From Massilia sp. IC2-477 (GTDB taxonomy: Bacteria > Pseudomonadota > Gammaproteobacteria > Burkholderiales > Burkholderiaceae_D), in NCBI RefSeq assembly GCF_020707265.1, contig NZ_JAJFEQ010000007.1, positions 310,001-374,000 of the forward strand: a DNA stretch of 64,000 bases, in the 5' to 3' direction. Positions 16,409 to 25,457 of this stretch are shown here, piece after piece (within the stretch, counting starts at the first letter, position 1; each line of letters begins with the position of its first letter). Below the pieces are notes generated by a model. It worked only from the letters and a program-made list of their open reading frames with translations. It was not told where the DNA came from and searched no databases. A program made the position numbers and the translations under genes.

Positions 16409-18442
16409 ATGCCTTCCTTCCTAACTCGCACGCTCTTGCGCGCCCGCCCCGTGGCGCTCGCCGCGGCACTGTGCATTGGGCCGGCTGCAATCGCAGGCGA
16501 AACCGTGCCACTGGCCCAGCGCCTGGCGGAAATCCGTGAGGTGAACAGGTACGTTCCCGAACGTGGCCTGCCGATGCTGCTGCAGATCGAGCAGGAAGGC
16601 CGCGCTGCGCCGCTGCCGGAGCGCATCGACTTCCTCAACCAGCTGGCGAACAGCTATGAAGGCGTCGGCAAGCTCGCCGAAGCAACTGCAGTCGCGGACG
16701 AGCTGGTGGCGCTCGGCCACACGCACAAGGACAATGTCGCCCTCGCGCGGGGCCTGCTGCGCAAGGGCTATATCGCTTACCGCCGTTCGGAACTGGCAGA
16801 ATCGCACCGCCTGATCTGGGAAGCGGAACGACTGGCCTACACCACCGACAACATCGACCTGAAGATCCGCGCGACGATTTCCGCCGGCGAGTCGTTCCGC
16901 GAAGAAGGTAACTTCCCCAAGGCGCTCGAACGCGTGCAGGCGGCGGTGGCCCTGGCGCGCAGGCATGGCGACCCGACGCACATCGTCGTGTCCCTGAATG
17001 CACTGATCGCGCTGTACGAGCAGATGCGCGAGTACGACAAGGGTTTCGAAGCCCTGGCCGAAGCCGTCGAGGCGGCACAGAAAACGAGCTCGCTCGGCCG
17101 CATGGCAACGCTCAAGCATGCCGAATACGGCCTGGCGGCGGCCACCGGCCAATACCAGCGCGGCCTGAAAGCGCTGCAGGAAGGCCTGGCCATCGAACGG
17201 CTCATCGGCGCCGATTCGCAGGCGGGGTATTCGATGGTCAACCTGTCCGACTGCTACCTGAAGCTGCGCGACTACCGCAACGCGGCGCGCTACGCCGAAC
17301 TGGCGATCGAGGCGGCGCGCACGCTGAACGACGCCGGGCTGGAAGCGACGGCGCGCCTGAACCTGGGCCAGGCTTACCTGGCCAGCGGCCGCCTGGCGGA
17401 CGGCAAGCGCCACATCGAAGCCGGCATGTCGGGCTACGAGAACCTGGGCGACCAGCCGCAACTGCAGGCGGTACTGGTGGAATATGGCCAGGCGCTGGAA
17501 CGCGCCGGCGACCTGCCGGGCGCGCTGCGCGCCTATCACCGCGAACGCACGATTTCGAACGAGCTGTTCGAGAAGCGCCGCCAGCGCGCCATGCTCGACC
17601 TGCAGGAAAAGTACGAGACCGAAAAGAAGCAGCGCCAGATCGAGCTGCTGCGCAGCGAGAACGAAGTCAACCGGCTGGAACGGCGCGTCTGGTGGCTGCT
17701 GGCGGCCCTCTTTGCACTGGCGTCGGTCGTGGTTGGCCTGCTGTACCGCAAGGTGCGCCAGGCCAACGCCAAGCTCTACGAAAAGAACAAGGAACTCAAG
17801 CAGCAAAGCGTGCGCGATCCGCTGACCGGGCTGTACAACCGCCGCCACTTCCTGGAATACATGCGCACCATGCCGCAGCCGGAGCTGCAGGCCAGCGCCG
17901 AGCAGTGCGGCGCCCTCTTCCTGCTCGACGTCGACCATTTCAAGCACATCAACGATACCTGGGGCCACGCGGCCGGCGACGCGGTGCTGACGGCGATCTC
18001 AAGCAGCCTGCGCGAGATCCTGCGCGAGACCGACATGATCGTGCGCTGGGGCGGCGAGGAATTCCTGGCCTTCTTGCCGAGCATCCCGCGCGCCGGGCTG
18101 GACGAGGTGGCGCAGCGCATCCTGTCCGGCATCTCGGCGGTGCGGATCGTGCACGGCGGCCATAGCCTGGGCGTGAACGTGTCGATCGGCTTCGCCCCCT
18201 TCCCGCTTGCCTGCGGCGCCCTGGTGCTGCCGTGGGAGCGCGCCGTCAACATCGTGGACATGGCGCTGTACCTGGCCAAGGCGCACGGGCGCAACCGCGC
18301 GTATGGCGTGCAGGGCTTTGGCGACCCGGCGCGGGTGGATATGGAAGAGATCGAGCAGAACCTCGAAGGCGCCTGGCGCGCCGGGCAGGTCAAGCTGTCG
18401 GTGGTGCTGGGGAGTCAGATGGAGATGCGCGCCAGCGCGTAA
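16409..18442 (+). CDS. TPR-repeat diguanylate cyclase (GGDEF)
   Basis: A 677-residue enzyme making cyclic di-GMP. Signal peptide (about 1-27), tandem TPR-like helical repeats (about 40-390, presumably periplasmic), coiled coil (about 390-420), one TM helix (WWLLAALFALASVVVGLLY, about 428-447) and a cytoplasmic GGDEF domain from DPLTGLYNRRHFLEYM. The active-site motif is GGEEF (548-552) and is intact; an RETD five residues before it fits the inhibitory I-site, so product feedback is likely. A periplasmic TPR sensor could bind peptides or protein partners. ATG 16409 is preferred to TTG 16397 because it begins the signal peptide. No strong ribosome binding site is visible. Confidence 0.9.
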   Translation: MPSFLTRTLLRARPVALAAALCIGPAAIAGETVPLAQRLAEIREVNRYVPERGLPMLLQIEQEGRAAPLPERIDFLNQLANSYEGVGKLAEATAVADELVALGHTHKDNVALARGLLRKGYIAYRRSELAESHRLIWEAERLAYTTDNIDLKIRATISAGESFREEGNFPKALERVQAAVALARRHGDPTHIVVSLNALIALYEQMREYDKGFEALAEAVEAAQKTSSLGRMATLKHAEYGLAAATGQYQRGLKALQEGLAIERLIGADSQAGYSMVNLSDCYLKLRDYRNAARYAELAIEAARTLNDAGLEATARLNLGQAYLASGRLADGKRHIEAGMSGYENLGDQPQLQAVLVEYGQALERAGDLPGALRAYHRERTISNELFEKRRQRAMLDLQEKYETEKKQRQIELLRSENEVNRLERRVWWLLAALFALASVVVGLLYRKVRQANAKLYEKNKELKQQSVRDPLTGLYNRRHFLEYMRTMPQPELQASAEQCGALFLLDVDHFKHINDTWGHAAGDAVLTAISSSLREILRETDMIVRWGGEEFLAFLPSIPRAGLDEVAQRILSGISAVRIVHGGHSLGVNVSIGFAPFPLACGALVLPWERAVNIVDMALYLAKAHGRNRAYGVQGFGDPARVDMEEIEQNLEGAWRAGQVKLSVVLGSQMEMRASA

Positions 18443-18450
18443 ACGTGGTT

Positions 18451-18562
18451 GTAGGGTGGGCGAGTTCCTCGCCCACGCGGCGATCGTTTGCGGTTCCACT
18501 TCCGTAACGGATGATCTCGCTGCCGACGATCACCGCGTGGGCGGAGAATCCGCCCACCCTAC
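18451..18562. repeat. REPIN-like composite palindrome 2
   Basis: It opens GTAGGGTGGGCGAGttcctc with the stem GTGGGCGAG / CTCGCCCAC, and ends with GTGGGCGG...CCGCCCACCCTAC. The internal halves share GATC-containing inverted pieces (GCGGCGATCG / CGATCACCGC). It is a different subtype from the other three copies, which carry GACCGCGCGTTCAAC. It lies between convergent genes and may also terminate transcription. Confidence 0.7.
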
Positions 18563-18575
18563 GGTCTAACTAGAT

Positions 18576-18872
18576 TCAATCCGCCGCGTCCTGGATCTTC
18601 TCGCCGGCATCCTCCACCTTCTTGCCGACCTCCTCGGTCGCCCGCTTCAACCCACCCTTGGCATCGCGGGTCGCATCCTTGATCTTCTCGCGTGCTTCCT
18701 CGGCGGCGCGGTCGGCCTTGGCCAGCTCCTTGTCGAGCTGGTGCGTCACCTTCGCGCCGGCATCGTCCAGCGCCTTGCCGGCGCGTTGCGCCGGTCCTAG
18801 TGCCTCTTCATTACGGCTGCAGCCTGCCAGCGCGGCAAGCAGCAGCAGCGTGCCCAACATGTGCGTTTTCAT
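18576..18872 (-). CDS. Small coiled-coil lipoprotein
   Basis: A 98-residue lipoprotein: signal sequence MKTHMLGTLLLLAALAGC with lipobox LAGC, then a highly charged Ala/Lys/Glu helix (DKELAKADRAAEEAREKI, DATRDAKGGLKRATEEVG) with the heptad-like character of late-embryogenesis/Lpp-type rods. The frame extends upstream, but the ATG at 18872 begins a proper lipoprotein signal. It lies 85 bp downstream of the zinc-ribbon/coiled-coil gene of the tubulin-like operon and on the same strand; membership in that operon is possible but unproven. Confidence 0.75.
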   Translation of the reverse strand: MKTHMLGTLLLLAALAGCSRNEEALGPAQRAGKALDDAGAKVTHQLDKELAKADRAAEEAREKIKDATRDAKGGLKRATEEVGKKVEDAGEKIQDAAD

Positions 18873-18957
18873 GCCTGACTCCCGACTGTCTGCTTGCCAA
18901 ACAGAATACACCCACCGCCGAAAACACGGCTGACCGTTGAGCAGTGTAAGCACTCGC

Positions 18958-19794
18958 TTACTCGCCGCGCGTCGGATCTGCGAGAGGATGGTCGCGCTCG
19001 TCCCGGATTTCCTGCTCCAGCTTGCGGGTCTCGTCGTCCGTCCCCCAGCGTTTGGTAAAGGTCGCCAAACGCGCCAGCGCCTTGTCGTAGGTGCGGGCGC
19101 GGCGCAGCTTGGTGATGGCGCCGCGGGTGTCCTCCCAGGCCTTGGCGCGCTGCTCCGCGCGGGTGCAGTCGGCGGCCGCCTTGTTCAGCGACTGCTGCAC
19201 CTGGCGCAGCTGCTCCGGCGTGGCGCGGGTGTCGCGCAGTGCAATCAGTTCGTCCTGTGCTTCGCGCGCCTTGCATTCGACAGCCAGCGCCACCGCCCGG
19301 TCCATGCGCCGTTCGATGCGCGTGCCCTCGGGGCGCACCACCATCCAGATCAGCCACAGCGCGGCGAGCGAGATGATCCACCAGCGCATCCGGATCGGTT
19401 CGCGCCGCGGCGGCGCTGCCGGGGAAGGACTCGCCGCGGCGCCGCGGCCGATGCCGGGCGGCGGCGGGATGCCCTGTCCCGGCGGCTGCGCCTGCGCAGC
19501 GTGCGCTTGCGGCTGCGGCCGGGCGGCCGGCGGCGGCAAGGGCGCGACGGTCGGCGTTGGTGTCGGCGCTGCCGCCTGGGCCGCTGCCTGGGCCGGGACC
19601 GGCGGCGGGACAGGACGCGGCGTCTCCGCCTGCGGCTTGTCCAGCACCGGCGGCGTCAGTGGCGCCACCACGGGCTGCGCCGCCTGGGCGGTGCCGCACC
19701 AGGGGCAGAAGTTCACCCGCCTCGGCATCAGGCGCCCGCAGTGCGGGCCGATGCAGCGGTAGACCGCGTCGTCTTGCACCATGCCGTCCTTCAT
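18958..19794 (-). CDS. Zinc-ribbon / Pro-rich / TM / coiled-coil protein of the tubulin-like operon
   Basis: A 278-residue single-pass inner-membrane protein. N-terminal zinc ribbon (Cys14, Cys19, Cys30, Cys33: CIGPHC...CPWC), a long Pro/Ala/Gln-rich linker (40-135) with PPPPGI at 110-115, basic residues RREPIRMR, a TM helix (138-153) and a charged, mostly helical C-terminal region (155-278). The positive-inside rule places the zinc ribbon and linker in the cytoplasm. PPPPGI fits the PPG-hydrophobic ligand of GYF domains, and the tubulin-like protein encoded just upstream ends in a GYF_2 domain, so direct docking is a reasonable inference. Its ATG overlaps the stop of the tubulin-like gene (ATGA). 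Confidence 0.8.
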   Translation of the reverse strand: MKDGMVQDDAVYRCIGPHCGRLMPRRVNFCPWCGTAQAAQPVVAPLTPPVLDKPQAETPRPVPPPVPAQAAAQAAAPTPTPTVAPLPPPAARPQPQAHAAQAQPPGQGIPPPPGIGRGAAASPSPAAPPRREPIRMRWWIISLAALWLIWMVVRPEGTRIERRMDRAVALAVECKAREAQDELIALRDTRATPEQLRQVQQSLNKAAADCTRAEQRAKAWEDTRGAITKLRRARTYDKALARLATFTKRWGTDDETRKLEQEIRDERDHPLADPTRGE

Positions 19795-22700
19795 TCGGGG
19801 TCCGGGATGCCGTCGGAGACGCCACGATCGGCGTCGTCGGGATCGGGAATCGCGTCAGCCAGCACCGCCGCCAGTTCGGGCAGCGCGCCCACCGTGCTCC
19901 ATTTGTCCTGCTTCGGATTCCAGGCCATGTTCCAGGCGCGGGTGCTGCCATCGATCTCGCCGCGTCCGGCCTGCTGCGCGATCTCGGCGATCGTGAACGG
20001 ACCGCGCTGGGCGCCCTGCACGAACAGCTTGTAAAGCGGCACGGTCGGGCTGCTTGCCGGCTGCACCGGCGGCGCGTGGTTCACCAGCCCGGCCGGGCGG
20101 CGCTGCAGCACGGCAGCCGCCAGCTCGTCGCTCTGCAGGTACTGCGGCAGGATCACGCGCTTGTCCACCGGCCGCTCGACTTCCCAGCTGTAGGCGTCGC
20201 TGGCCGAATCCGGCACTGTTTCGGTCCACTGCTGGATACTTGTCAGCGCGGTTTCGATCTGGCTTGGGGACAGGGTCGGGTCGAGCGCGGCGGCGCGGCG
20301 GATCCACGCGTCGTACAGGCGCCGTGCGGTGATGTTCGGTAGCGAGGGCGACGGCAGCTGGGCCCCGGTCTCGTCCACTTCCAGGCGCGGCTCGTAGACG
20401 CGCAGCTGATAGTGGCGCATCAAGCCGGCCAGCAGCACCAGCTGGTGCGGACCCACATTGGCCAGGCGGTGGCGCACGGCCCCGATCACGCCGTCGCGGT
20501 AGTAAGGCGGCAGGCCGTTGGAGCGGATCGCGTACTCGTTGCCGATCTGGAGCCACTCGCCCGATCCCGGCTCGACCTCGAACAGGTACTGGCCGCGCGG
20601 CTGGAAGCTGGCTTCGCGGTCGCCCAGGTCGGCCTTGCGGCGGATGACGCCGAGCGCGATCGCCTGCAGGAACCATTCATAGTCGTCGGCCAGGCGATTC
20701 AGCTCGTCCATCGAAGGCGAGAGCGGATGGCGGAAGCGCGTGGCGTCGAAATGCAGGTGGGTCGGGATCTTCGGGTTCTCGATCTGGTACGAGGCGCGCC
20801 AGGTCGGCAGGCCGCGCAGCACCGTCATCGGATAGCCCGACAGCTCGATGTAGCACACCGCCTTGCCGGCGATGCCGGTGTTGACGATCGAGATCAGGTC
20901 ACCGTGGAAGTACCCGGTCGGCACCGCGGCGCGCAGCTCCGCTTCCATCTTGCGCCAGGCGGCGACGTCGCCGACGCCGATGAAGCACTTGAACTGGTCG
21001 GCGTTCGGCGTGAACTCGGCCGAGAAGCGTGCGTTCACCCAGGGCATGGCGCTGCGGATCCACTCGGCGAACACGCGCTGGCGTTCCTGCGGCGTCATCG
21101 ACGATAGGCGCTCGAGCAGCGGGTCGACGGGTTCCGGCTGCTCCAGCTCCTGGGTCGAAAGCTGCAGCTGGGCGCGGCGGAACAGTTTCAGCAGCAGGTC
21201 GGCGCGCAGGCGCTCGTCGCCCAGCTGCGGGAACAGGCGCGCCGAGCCGCCGAACTCCAGCAGCACCTCTTCGCTCCAGGCGCTGACGTCGCCCGTCAGG
21301 CGCACAGGAGGCGGCAGCACGTCGCCGGCGATCTTGATGTAGGTGGCGTGCTCCTGGCGCGCATCGGCGCGCAGCTGGCTGATGCGCTGGTCGGCCGCCA
21401 GCAGCATGGCCTGGACCTGGCGCCGGCCCTCCTGGAATTCGCCGGCGACGCCGCTCCACTGGGCGTTGCCATGCTCGTCGGTCGACTGCGGCTCGCCCAG
21501 CCAGGCCGACATGTTGCGCATCACCTCGATCGACTGGTTCGCTGCGACCGCCAGCAGGTGGAAGCGCAGGTAGTCGGCGATGTCGCGCTTGAGGTGGTTC
21601 ATCACCTCGCGCGCCTGCGGCTCCTTGCCGAACAGGCGGCCGGATGCCTGCGACAGGTTGTTCAGCGATTCCTCGACCTGGCGCGTGCGCAGGGCGTCGC
21701 GGATGTCGCGGTAGCGGCGGCCGTTGCGCTCGGCGTTGCCGAGGTCGCGCTGGGCCAGGCGCGCCTTGACCTGTTCCAGCAGGGAGAGCACGAATTCGAG
21801 CCCGCCCTGCTTGCGGTCGTCCAGCAGCGCGTACAGGCGATCGCGCACCCGCGTCTTGAGGCGTGCCGTGACCTCGCCGGTGTGGCGCTTGATGCGGTCT
21901 TCGCTGGTCTCGGCGGTAGCCCCGGCTTCGCGGATGGCGTCGCGCTCGAGCTGGGGCAGCAGCTCGGCCACCTTCTCGCGCCACTGCTTGATATCGTAGG
22001 AAGCCATGATGCGGTCGACCTCGAGCTGCACCTTGCTTTCCACGCGCTCGAGCAGCAGGCGCCCGTCCTTGTCCAGCAGGAGCGTGCCGGTGAGGGCATA
22101 TTCCGGGAAGGGCGTGACGTCCACCGTGCCCTTGCGGAAGTCGGGGAAAACGTCGAAGGGGCGCTCGGCCATGTCCATCTGCTCGCGCATGAAGCTGTCG
22201 CGCTCCTGGTCCCCTGCCCGCCTTGCCGCAGTTGTGTCACCCTTGCCGTCGGTGCCGAACAGGCCGAAGAAGGCCTTCACCATCAGCCCGGCCAGCTCGT
22301 AGGCGCGGATATCGTCGCGCAGGCTTTGCTGGGTGTCCAGCACGGCCTGCCCAAAGGCGGAGTACACCTTGGAATAGGACAGGCGCATGTCGCCGAAGCG
22401 CTGCTCCGGCACGCGGGCGTTGTAGGGCCCCAGCTTGTGCTGCTGCTGGTTGACTGCCACCGAGCGCTTGCGGTTGGCGAAATCCGCTGAAGCAAAATCT
22501 TCGAACAGGGTGTCGGCCACCATCTGGTAGACGTCCTTGACGTCGAGGGTGGCCTTGTTGGCCAGGTTTGCGGTGTCGACGAAATACACATCGTCGAACG
22601 GCGCGCCGCGCCCGGTGATGCTGTCCGGGTCCATCCAGTGGACCTGCGCGTTCATGTCGCGCATCGCCGTTTCCAGCTCCATCAGGGTGGCGTAGGCGTT

Positions 22701-23465
22701 CGCTTCGGTGCGCTCCTTGTTGGCCTTGGCGAAGCCGCCCGGCATCAGGAGCACCAGGTCGACCTGGCTATCCGAGACCTCCTGGCGCGCGATCGCTTTC
22801 GACAGCCAGCCGAGATCCAGCACGCTGCCGGCGCCGGTGCCGCCTGCGCAGGAAGCGATGACAACGATCCGGAACTTCGAGGTATCCACCTGCAGGCCGA
22901 GGCGCTGGTAGTTTTCCTTGCGCTCGATGCCCGCGTTACTGCTCAGGAAATTCAGGGCGCCCTTGATGCGTCCCCGCAGCTTGGGGTACTTGTCGAACAA
23001 GTACAGGCGCGCCAGCGCGCGGATCTGCCCTGCCCCTTTCGACGGGTCGATGCCGAGCGAACGCAGTTTCTTGGGACGCAGCGGCATCCAGCTTTCGATC
23101 AGCGGGAAGCGCGCCAGGCTGTCGTCGGACTCGTGGTATTGCGGCAGGTCGAGGGTCTCGACCAGGCGTTCCTCGTCGCTGAGCTTTACCAACTCGTACC
23201 AGGGATCGGTGCGCTGCGACTTGCCTTCGTCGATGACGGCATTGTTGTCGAGATCGAAGTGGAGGAAGCGCGCCACGGGGAAATCGGCGATCGACTCCAC
23301 GCGCGTTGGGTGGTGCCGGTTCCACACCGCCGACAGGATGCGGCGACGGATGCGCATCATCACTTCCATGCCGGTGCCGCCGGCGCCGATGAAGAGCGTC
23401 GGGCGCAGGTCGACTTTGAGTTCCGCTTTGGCGTTCAGGGCTGCGGGGTTCGGGAAATCTGCCAT
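19791..23465 (-). CDS. Tubulin/FtsZ-like GTPase (Tubulin_2 type) with C-terminal GYF_2 domain
   Basis: A 1224-residue protein. Residues about 20-330 look like a tubulin/FtsZ-superfamily nucleotide domain: TLFIGAGGTGMEV (T1-like loop, GAGGTG at 27-32), SCAGGTGAGS (205-214, the superfamily G-box), then LMPGGF and NAYATLMELE. The middle (about 330-1130) is unlike FtsZ, with a long charged helical stretch (about 490-720) and several mixed regions. Residues 1144-1203 form a GYF_2 domain (LYKLFVQGAQRGPFTIAEIA). No signal peptide or TM is present, so it acts in the cytoplasm, probably at the membrane through its partners. ATG 23465 is preferred to TTG 23480. I propose a membrane-remodelling or scaffolding filament; the task is unknown. 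Confidence 0.8.
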   Translation of the reverse strand: MADFPNPAALNAKAELKVDLRPTLFIGAGGTGMEVMMRIRRRILSAVWNRHHPTRVESIADFPVARFLHFDLDNNAVIDEGKSQRTDPWYELVKLSDEERLVETLDLPQYHESDDSLARFPLIESWMPLRPKKLRSLGIDPSKGAGQIRALARLYLFDKYPKLRGRIKGALNFLSSNAGIERKENYQRLGLQVDTSKFRIVVIASCAGGTGAGSVLDLGWLSKAIARQEVSDSQVDLVLLMPGGFAKANKERTEANAYATLMELETAMRDMNAQVHWMDPDSITGRGAPFDDVYFVDTANLANKATLDVKDVYQMVADTLFEDFASADFANRKRSVAVNQQQHKLGPYNARVPEQRFGDMRLSYSKVYSAFGQAVLDTQQSLRDDIRAYELAGLMVKAFFGLFGTDGKGDTTAARRAGDQERDSFMREQMDMAERPFDVFPDFRKGTVDVTPFPEYALTGTLLLDKDGRLLLERVESKVQLEVDRIMASYDIKQWREKVAELLPQLERDAIREAGATAETSEDRIKRHTGEVTARLKTRVRDRLYALLDDRKQGGLEFVLSLLEQVKARLAQRDLGNAERNGRRYRDIRDALRTRQVEESLNNLSQASGRLFGKEPQAREVMNHLKRDIADYLRFHLLAVAANQSIEVMRNMSAWLGEPQSTDEHGNAQWSGVAGEFQEGRRQVQAMLLAADQRISQLRADARQEHATYIKIAGDVLPPPVRLTGDVSAWSEEVLLEFGGSARLFPQLGDERLRADLLLKLFRRAQLQLSTQELEQPEPVDPLLERLSSMTPQERQRVFAEWIRSAMPWVNARFSAEFTPNADQFKCFIGVGDVAAWRKMEAELRAAVPTGYFHGDLISIVNTGIAGKAVCYIELSGYPMTVLRGLPTWRASYQIENPKIPTHLHFDATRFRHPLSPSMDELNRLADDYEWFLQAIALGVIRRKADLGDREASFQPRGQYLFEVEPGSGEWLQIGNEYAIRSNGLPPYYRDGVIGAVRHRLANVGPHQLVLLAGLMRHYQLRVYEPRLEVDETGAQLPSPSLPNITARRLYDAWIRRAAALDPTLSPSQIETALTSIQQWTETVPDSASDAYSWEVERPVDKRVILPQYLQSDELAAAVLQRRPAGLVNHAPPVQPASSPTVPLYKLFVQGAQRGPFTIAEIAQQAGRGEIDGSTRAWNMAWNPKQDKWSTVGALPELAAVLADAIPDPDDADRGVSDGIPDPE

Positions 23466-23484
23466 ATCGTTCTCGATCAAGAAA

Positions 23485-23943
23485 TCAGCGACGGCCGATG
23501 AACAGCGCGGCCACCAGCGCCACCAGCCCCACCGCCACCAGCGGCCCGGTAACGGCGAAGGTCAGGAACTTGCTGGCATTGATGATGGCCAGCACCGCGG
23601 CGGCCGACAGGAAGCCCAGGCCCACGAACAGCAGCCAGCCGGCACTGCCTGCCGACGAAGGCGCCACGCGCCGTACCACCAGGTGGTGCACGTAGGCGTT
23701 GCGCACGAAGAAGTACACCACCAGCAGGACGAGGAAGACCGCCGCGCCGATCGCCAGGTCGCGCGTCGAGGTGTCGGTGGCTGCTACCGGTGCGGTCTCG
23801 GTGCCCGGCACCACCTCGACCGGACGGCCGGCGGTTTCCGGTAAGGTCTGCGGCAGCGTATCCTGGGGCGACGCCGATTCTTCCGGTAGCTTGAAGCCGG
23901 GATCGGCTGGCGAGGGGGCGGAGGGTTTCTGGGTGCCTTGCAT
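23485..23943 (-). CDS. Three-TM membrane protein of the tubulin-like operon
   Basis: A 152-residue inner-membrane protein not assigned to a family. The N-terminal 57 residues are Pro/Glu/Thr-rich and probably disordered, followed by TM helices at about 63-80, 101-121 and 126-149. The start is clear: AAAGGAAA precedes the ATG at 23943. It sits 23 bp after the vWA-like gene and 19 bp before the tubulin-like gene. The position suggests a membrane platform or anchor in the same machine; nothing in the sequence shows an enzymatic role. Confidence 0.75.
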   Translation of the reverse strand: MQGTQKPSAPSPADPGFKLPEESASPQDTLPQTLPETAGRPVEVVPGTETAPVAATDTSTRDLAIGAAVFLVLLVVYFFVRNAYVHHLVVRRVAPSSAGSAGWLLFVGLGFLSAAAVLAIINASKFLTFAVTGPLVAVGLVALVAALFIGRR

Positions 23944-23966
23944 GGGGTTTCCTTTCTTTTTTATTG

Positions 23967-25457
23967 TTAGCGTCCGAGCCTCACCTGCGCACCGTCGCGC
24001 AGGTCGGTCAGCTGGTGGCCGAACAGGGTGGTCTTGAGCATCGCCACCTGGGCGCCGGCCTTGTCGTAGATCGGCTGCGTGGTGCCGGGCCGCGCGCGCA
24101 TGGTGCGCAGCTCGTCCTCGACGGTGACCTGGGCCACGCGCGGCCGGCCATAGGCCCAGGCCGCGGCGCCGGCCGCCGCCAGCAGCGCCAGCGCGATGCC
24201 GCCCAGCGCCGCCAGCGGACCCATGCCGTAGTGGACCCGCACCTCGATCGGCAGCACCGCGTTGGAGGCCTGGATGCTTGCCGGCGGGGTGAAGATATCC
24301 GGCAGTGGGTCGCCCGGGAACAGCGCGGCCATGCGTTCGCGGAAGGCCTGCGACAGCGCCAGCCGCTGGTCGGCCAGGTGCAGCTCGATCCGGCCCGGCA
24401 GCACATAGGCCGAACCGGCCGACTTGAGCGCCGCCATCGACCACTTGTCGGGCAGCTGGGCCACCGGCAGCTGCATCGTCGAAGCCAGCGGCTGCGGCTT
24501 GCCCGGCGCCAGGCTGCTGACGCGGCTGCTGGCCAGTTCGATCTTGCGGTCCTCGCCCGCAAGGAGTGAGCGCGCACCCAGCGTCGCCGAGACGATGGTG
24601 TAGGGGTACATTGTGTTTTCGAGGTTCCAACGGATGCGGGCACGCGGCGTGCGCGCATCCGGATCGACGTCGGCGCGCAGCGCGCCGCCTGGGGCCTGCG
24701 AGAAGGCGACGCCGGGCGCATCCTCAACCTGGGCCGGCGCCAGGCGCACGGTATCGCGATCGAGCGGCTTCAAGCGCGCGGGCTGCTCGGTGATCACGCT
24801 GGCGATGCGGCCGGAGGCGAGCAGCGCGTCGAGCGCACGGCTGCCCTCCTTGCCGACGGCGAAGGCGTAGATCATCAGCCCGTTGGCCTGGTAGTGCTTC
24901 CCCTGGACCGGCATGCGCAGTGGGAAGGCCGCCACCTTGTCGATCGCCTGTCCCCGGTGGATGAGCTCATAGAACTCGCGGTTGCGCGCCGCCGTGGCCT
25001 GGTCATTGTTGGGGCTGTTGCGGTTGTTGGTGGCGAGCCAGACGATGCCCGGCTTGCCGCCCAGCGCGGTGGTGATTGCCGCCTGCACCGCTTCGCCGAG
25101 GTCGGTGTCGGCCAGCGCCGCGCTGCCCGGCTTGCGGGCCGTATCGAGACCGGCCAGCGCCGCGTTCACGCGGCTGCGCACCGTCTTGGCGTCGGCCTTG
25201 AGCGAGAGCAGCGCCTTCGGCGAGGGCGCGCCGGGGAGCGACTGGTTGAAGCTTGCCAGCACCAGTGCGTCGCCCGGCTGCACGACGGCGCCGGCCAGGG
25301 CTCCCACCAGCGGCTTGAACTGCGATTGGGGATCGCTGTAGAAGGGCTCCATCCAGCCCGAGTTCTGCACCAGGAACACGTGCGGCGTCGCCCATGCGCC
25401 CGTCGCAAACGACAACAGCGCCAGCGCGGCGACACATTGCCGGATAAACGTCCTCAT
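23967..25457 (-). CDS. Exported vWA-like protein with C-terminal membrane anchor
   Basis: A 496-residue protein: signal peptide (1-23), a vWA-like fold (about 25-225: HVFLVQNSGWMEPFY, DALVLASFNQSL, TDLGEAVQAAITTAL, GIVWLATNNRNS), a beta-rich region (about 230-405), a TM helix (413-436) and a cytoplasmic tail (437-496). The metal-site signature DxSxS is degenerate (Gln31-Asn-Ser33-Gly-Trp), so ligand binding by a normal MIDAS site is doubtful. It would place a sensor or adhesive domain in the periplasm and a tail in the cytoplasm next to the tubulin-like partner. The ATG overlaps the upstream stop (ATGA). Confidence 0.75.
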   Translation of the reverse strand: MRTFIRQCVAALALLSFATGAWATPHVFLVQNSGWMEPFYSDPQSQFKPLVGALAGAVVQPGDALVLASFNQSLPGAPSPKALLSLKADAKTVRSRVNAALAGLDTARKPGSAALADTDLGEAVQAAITTALGGKPGIVWLATNNRNSPNNDQATAARNREFYELIHRGQAIDKVAAFPLRMPVQGKHYQANGLMIYAFAVGKEGSRALDALLASGRIASVITEQPARLKPLDRDTVRLAPAQVEDAPGVAFSQAPGGALRADVDPDARTPRARIRWNLENTMYPYTIVSATLGARSLLAGEDRKIELASSRVSSLAPGKPQPLASTMQLPVAQLPDKWSMAALKSAGSAYVLPGRIELHLADQRLALSQAFRERMAALFPGDPLPDIFTPPASIQASNAVLPIEVRVHYGMGPLAALGGIALALLAAAGAAAWAYGRPRVAQVTVEDELRTMRARPGTTQPIYDKAGAQVAMLKTTLFGHQLTDLRDGAQVRLGR

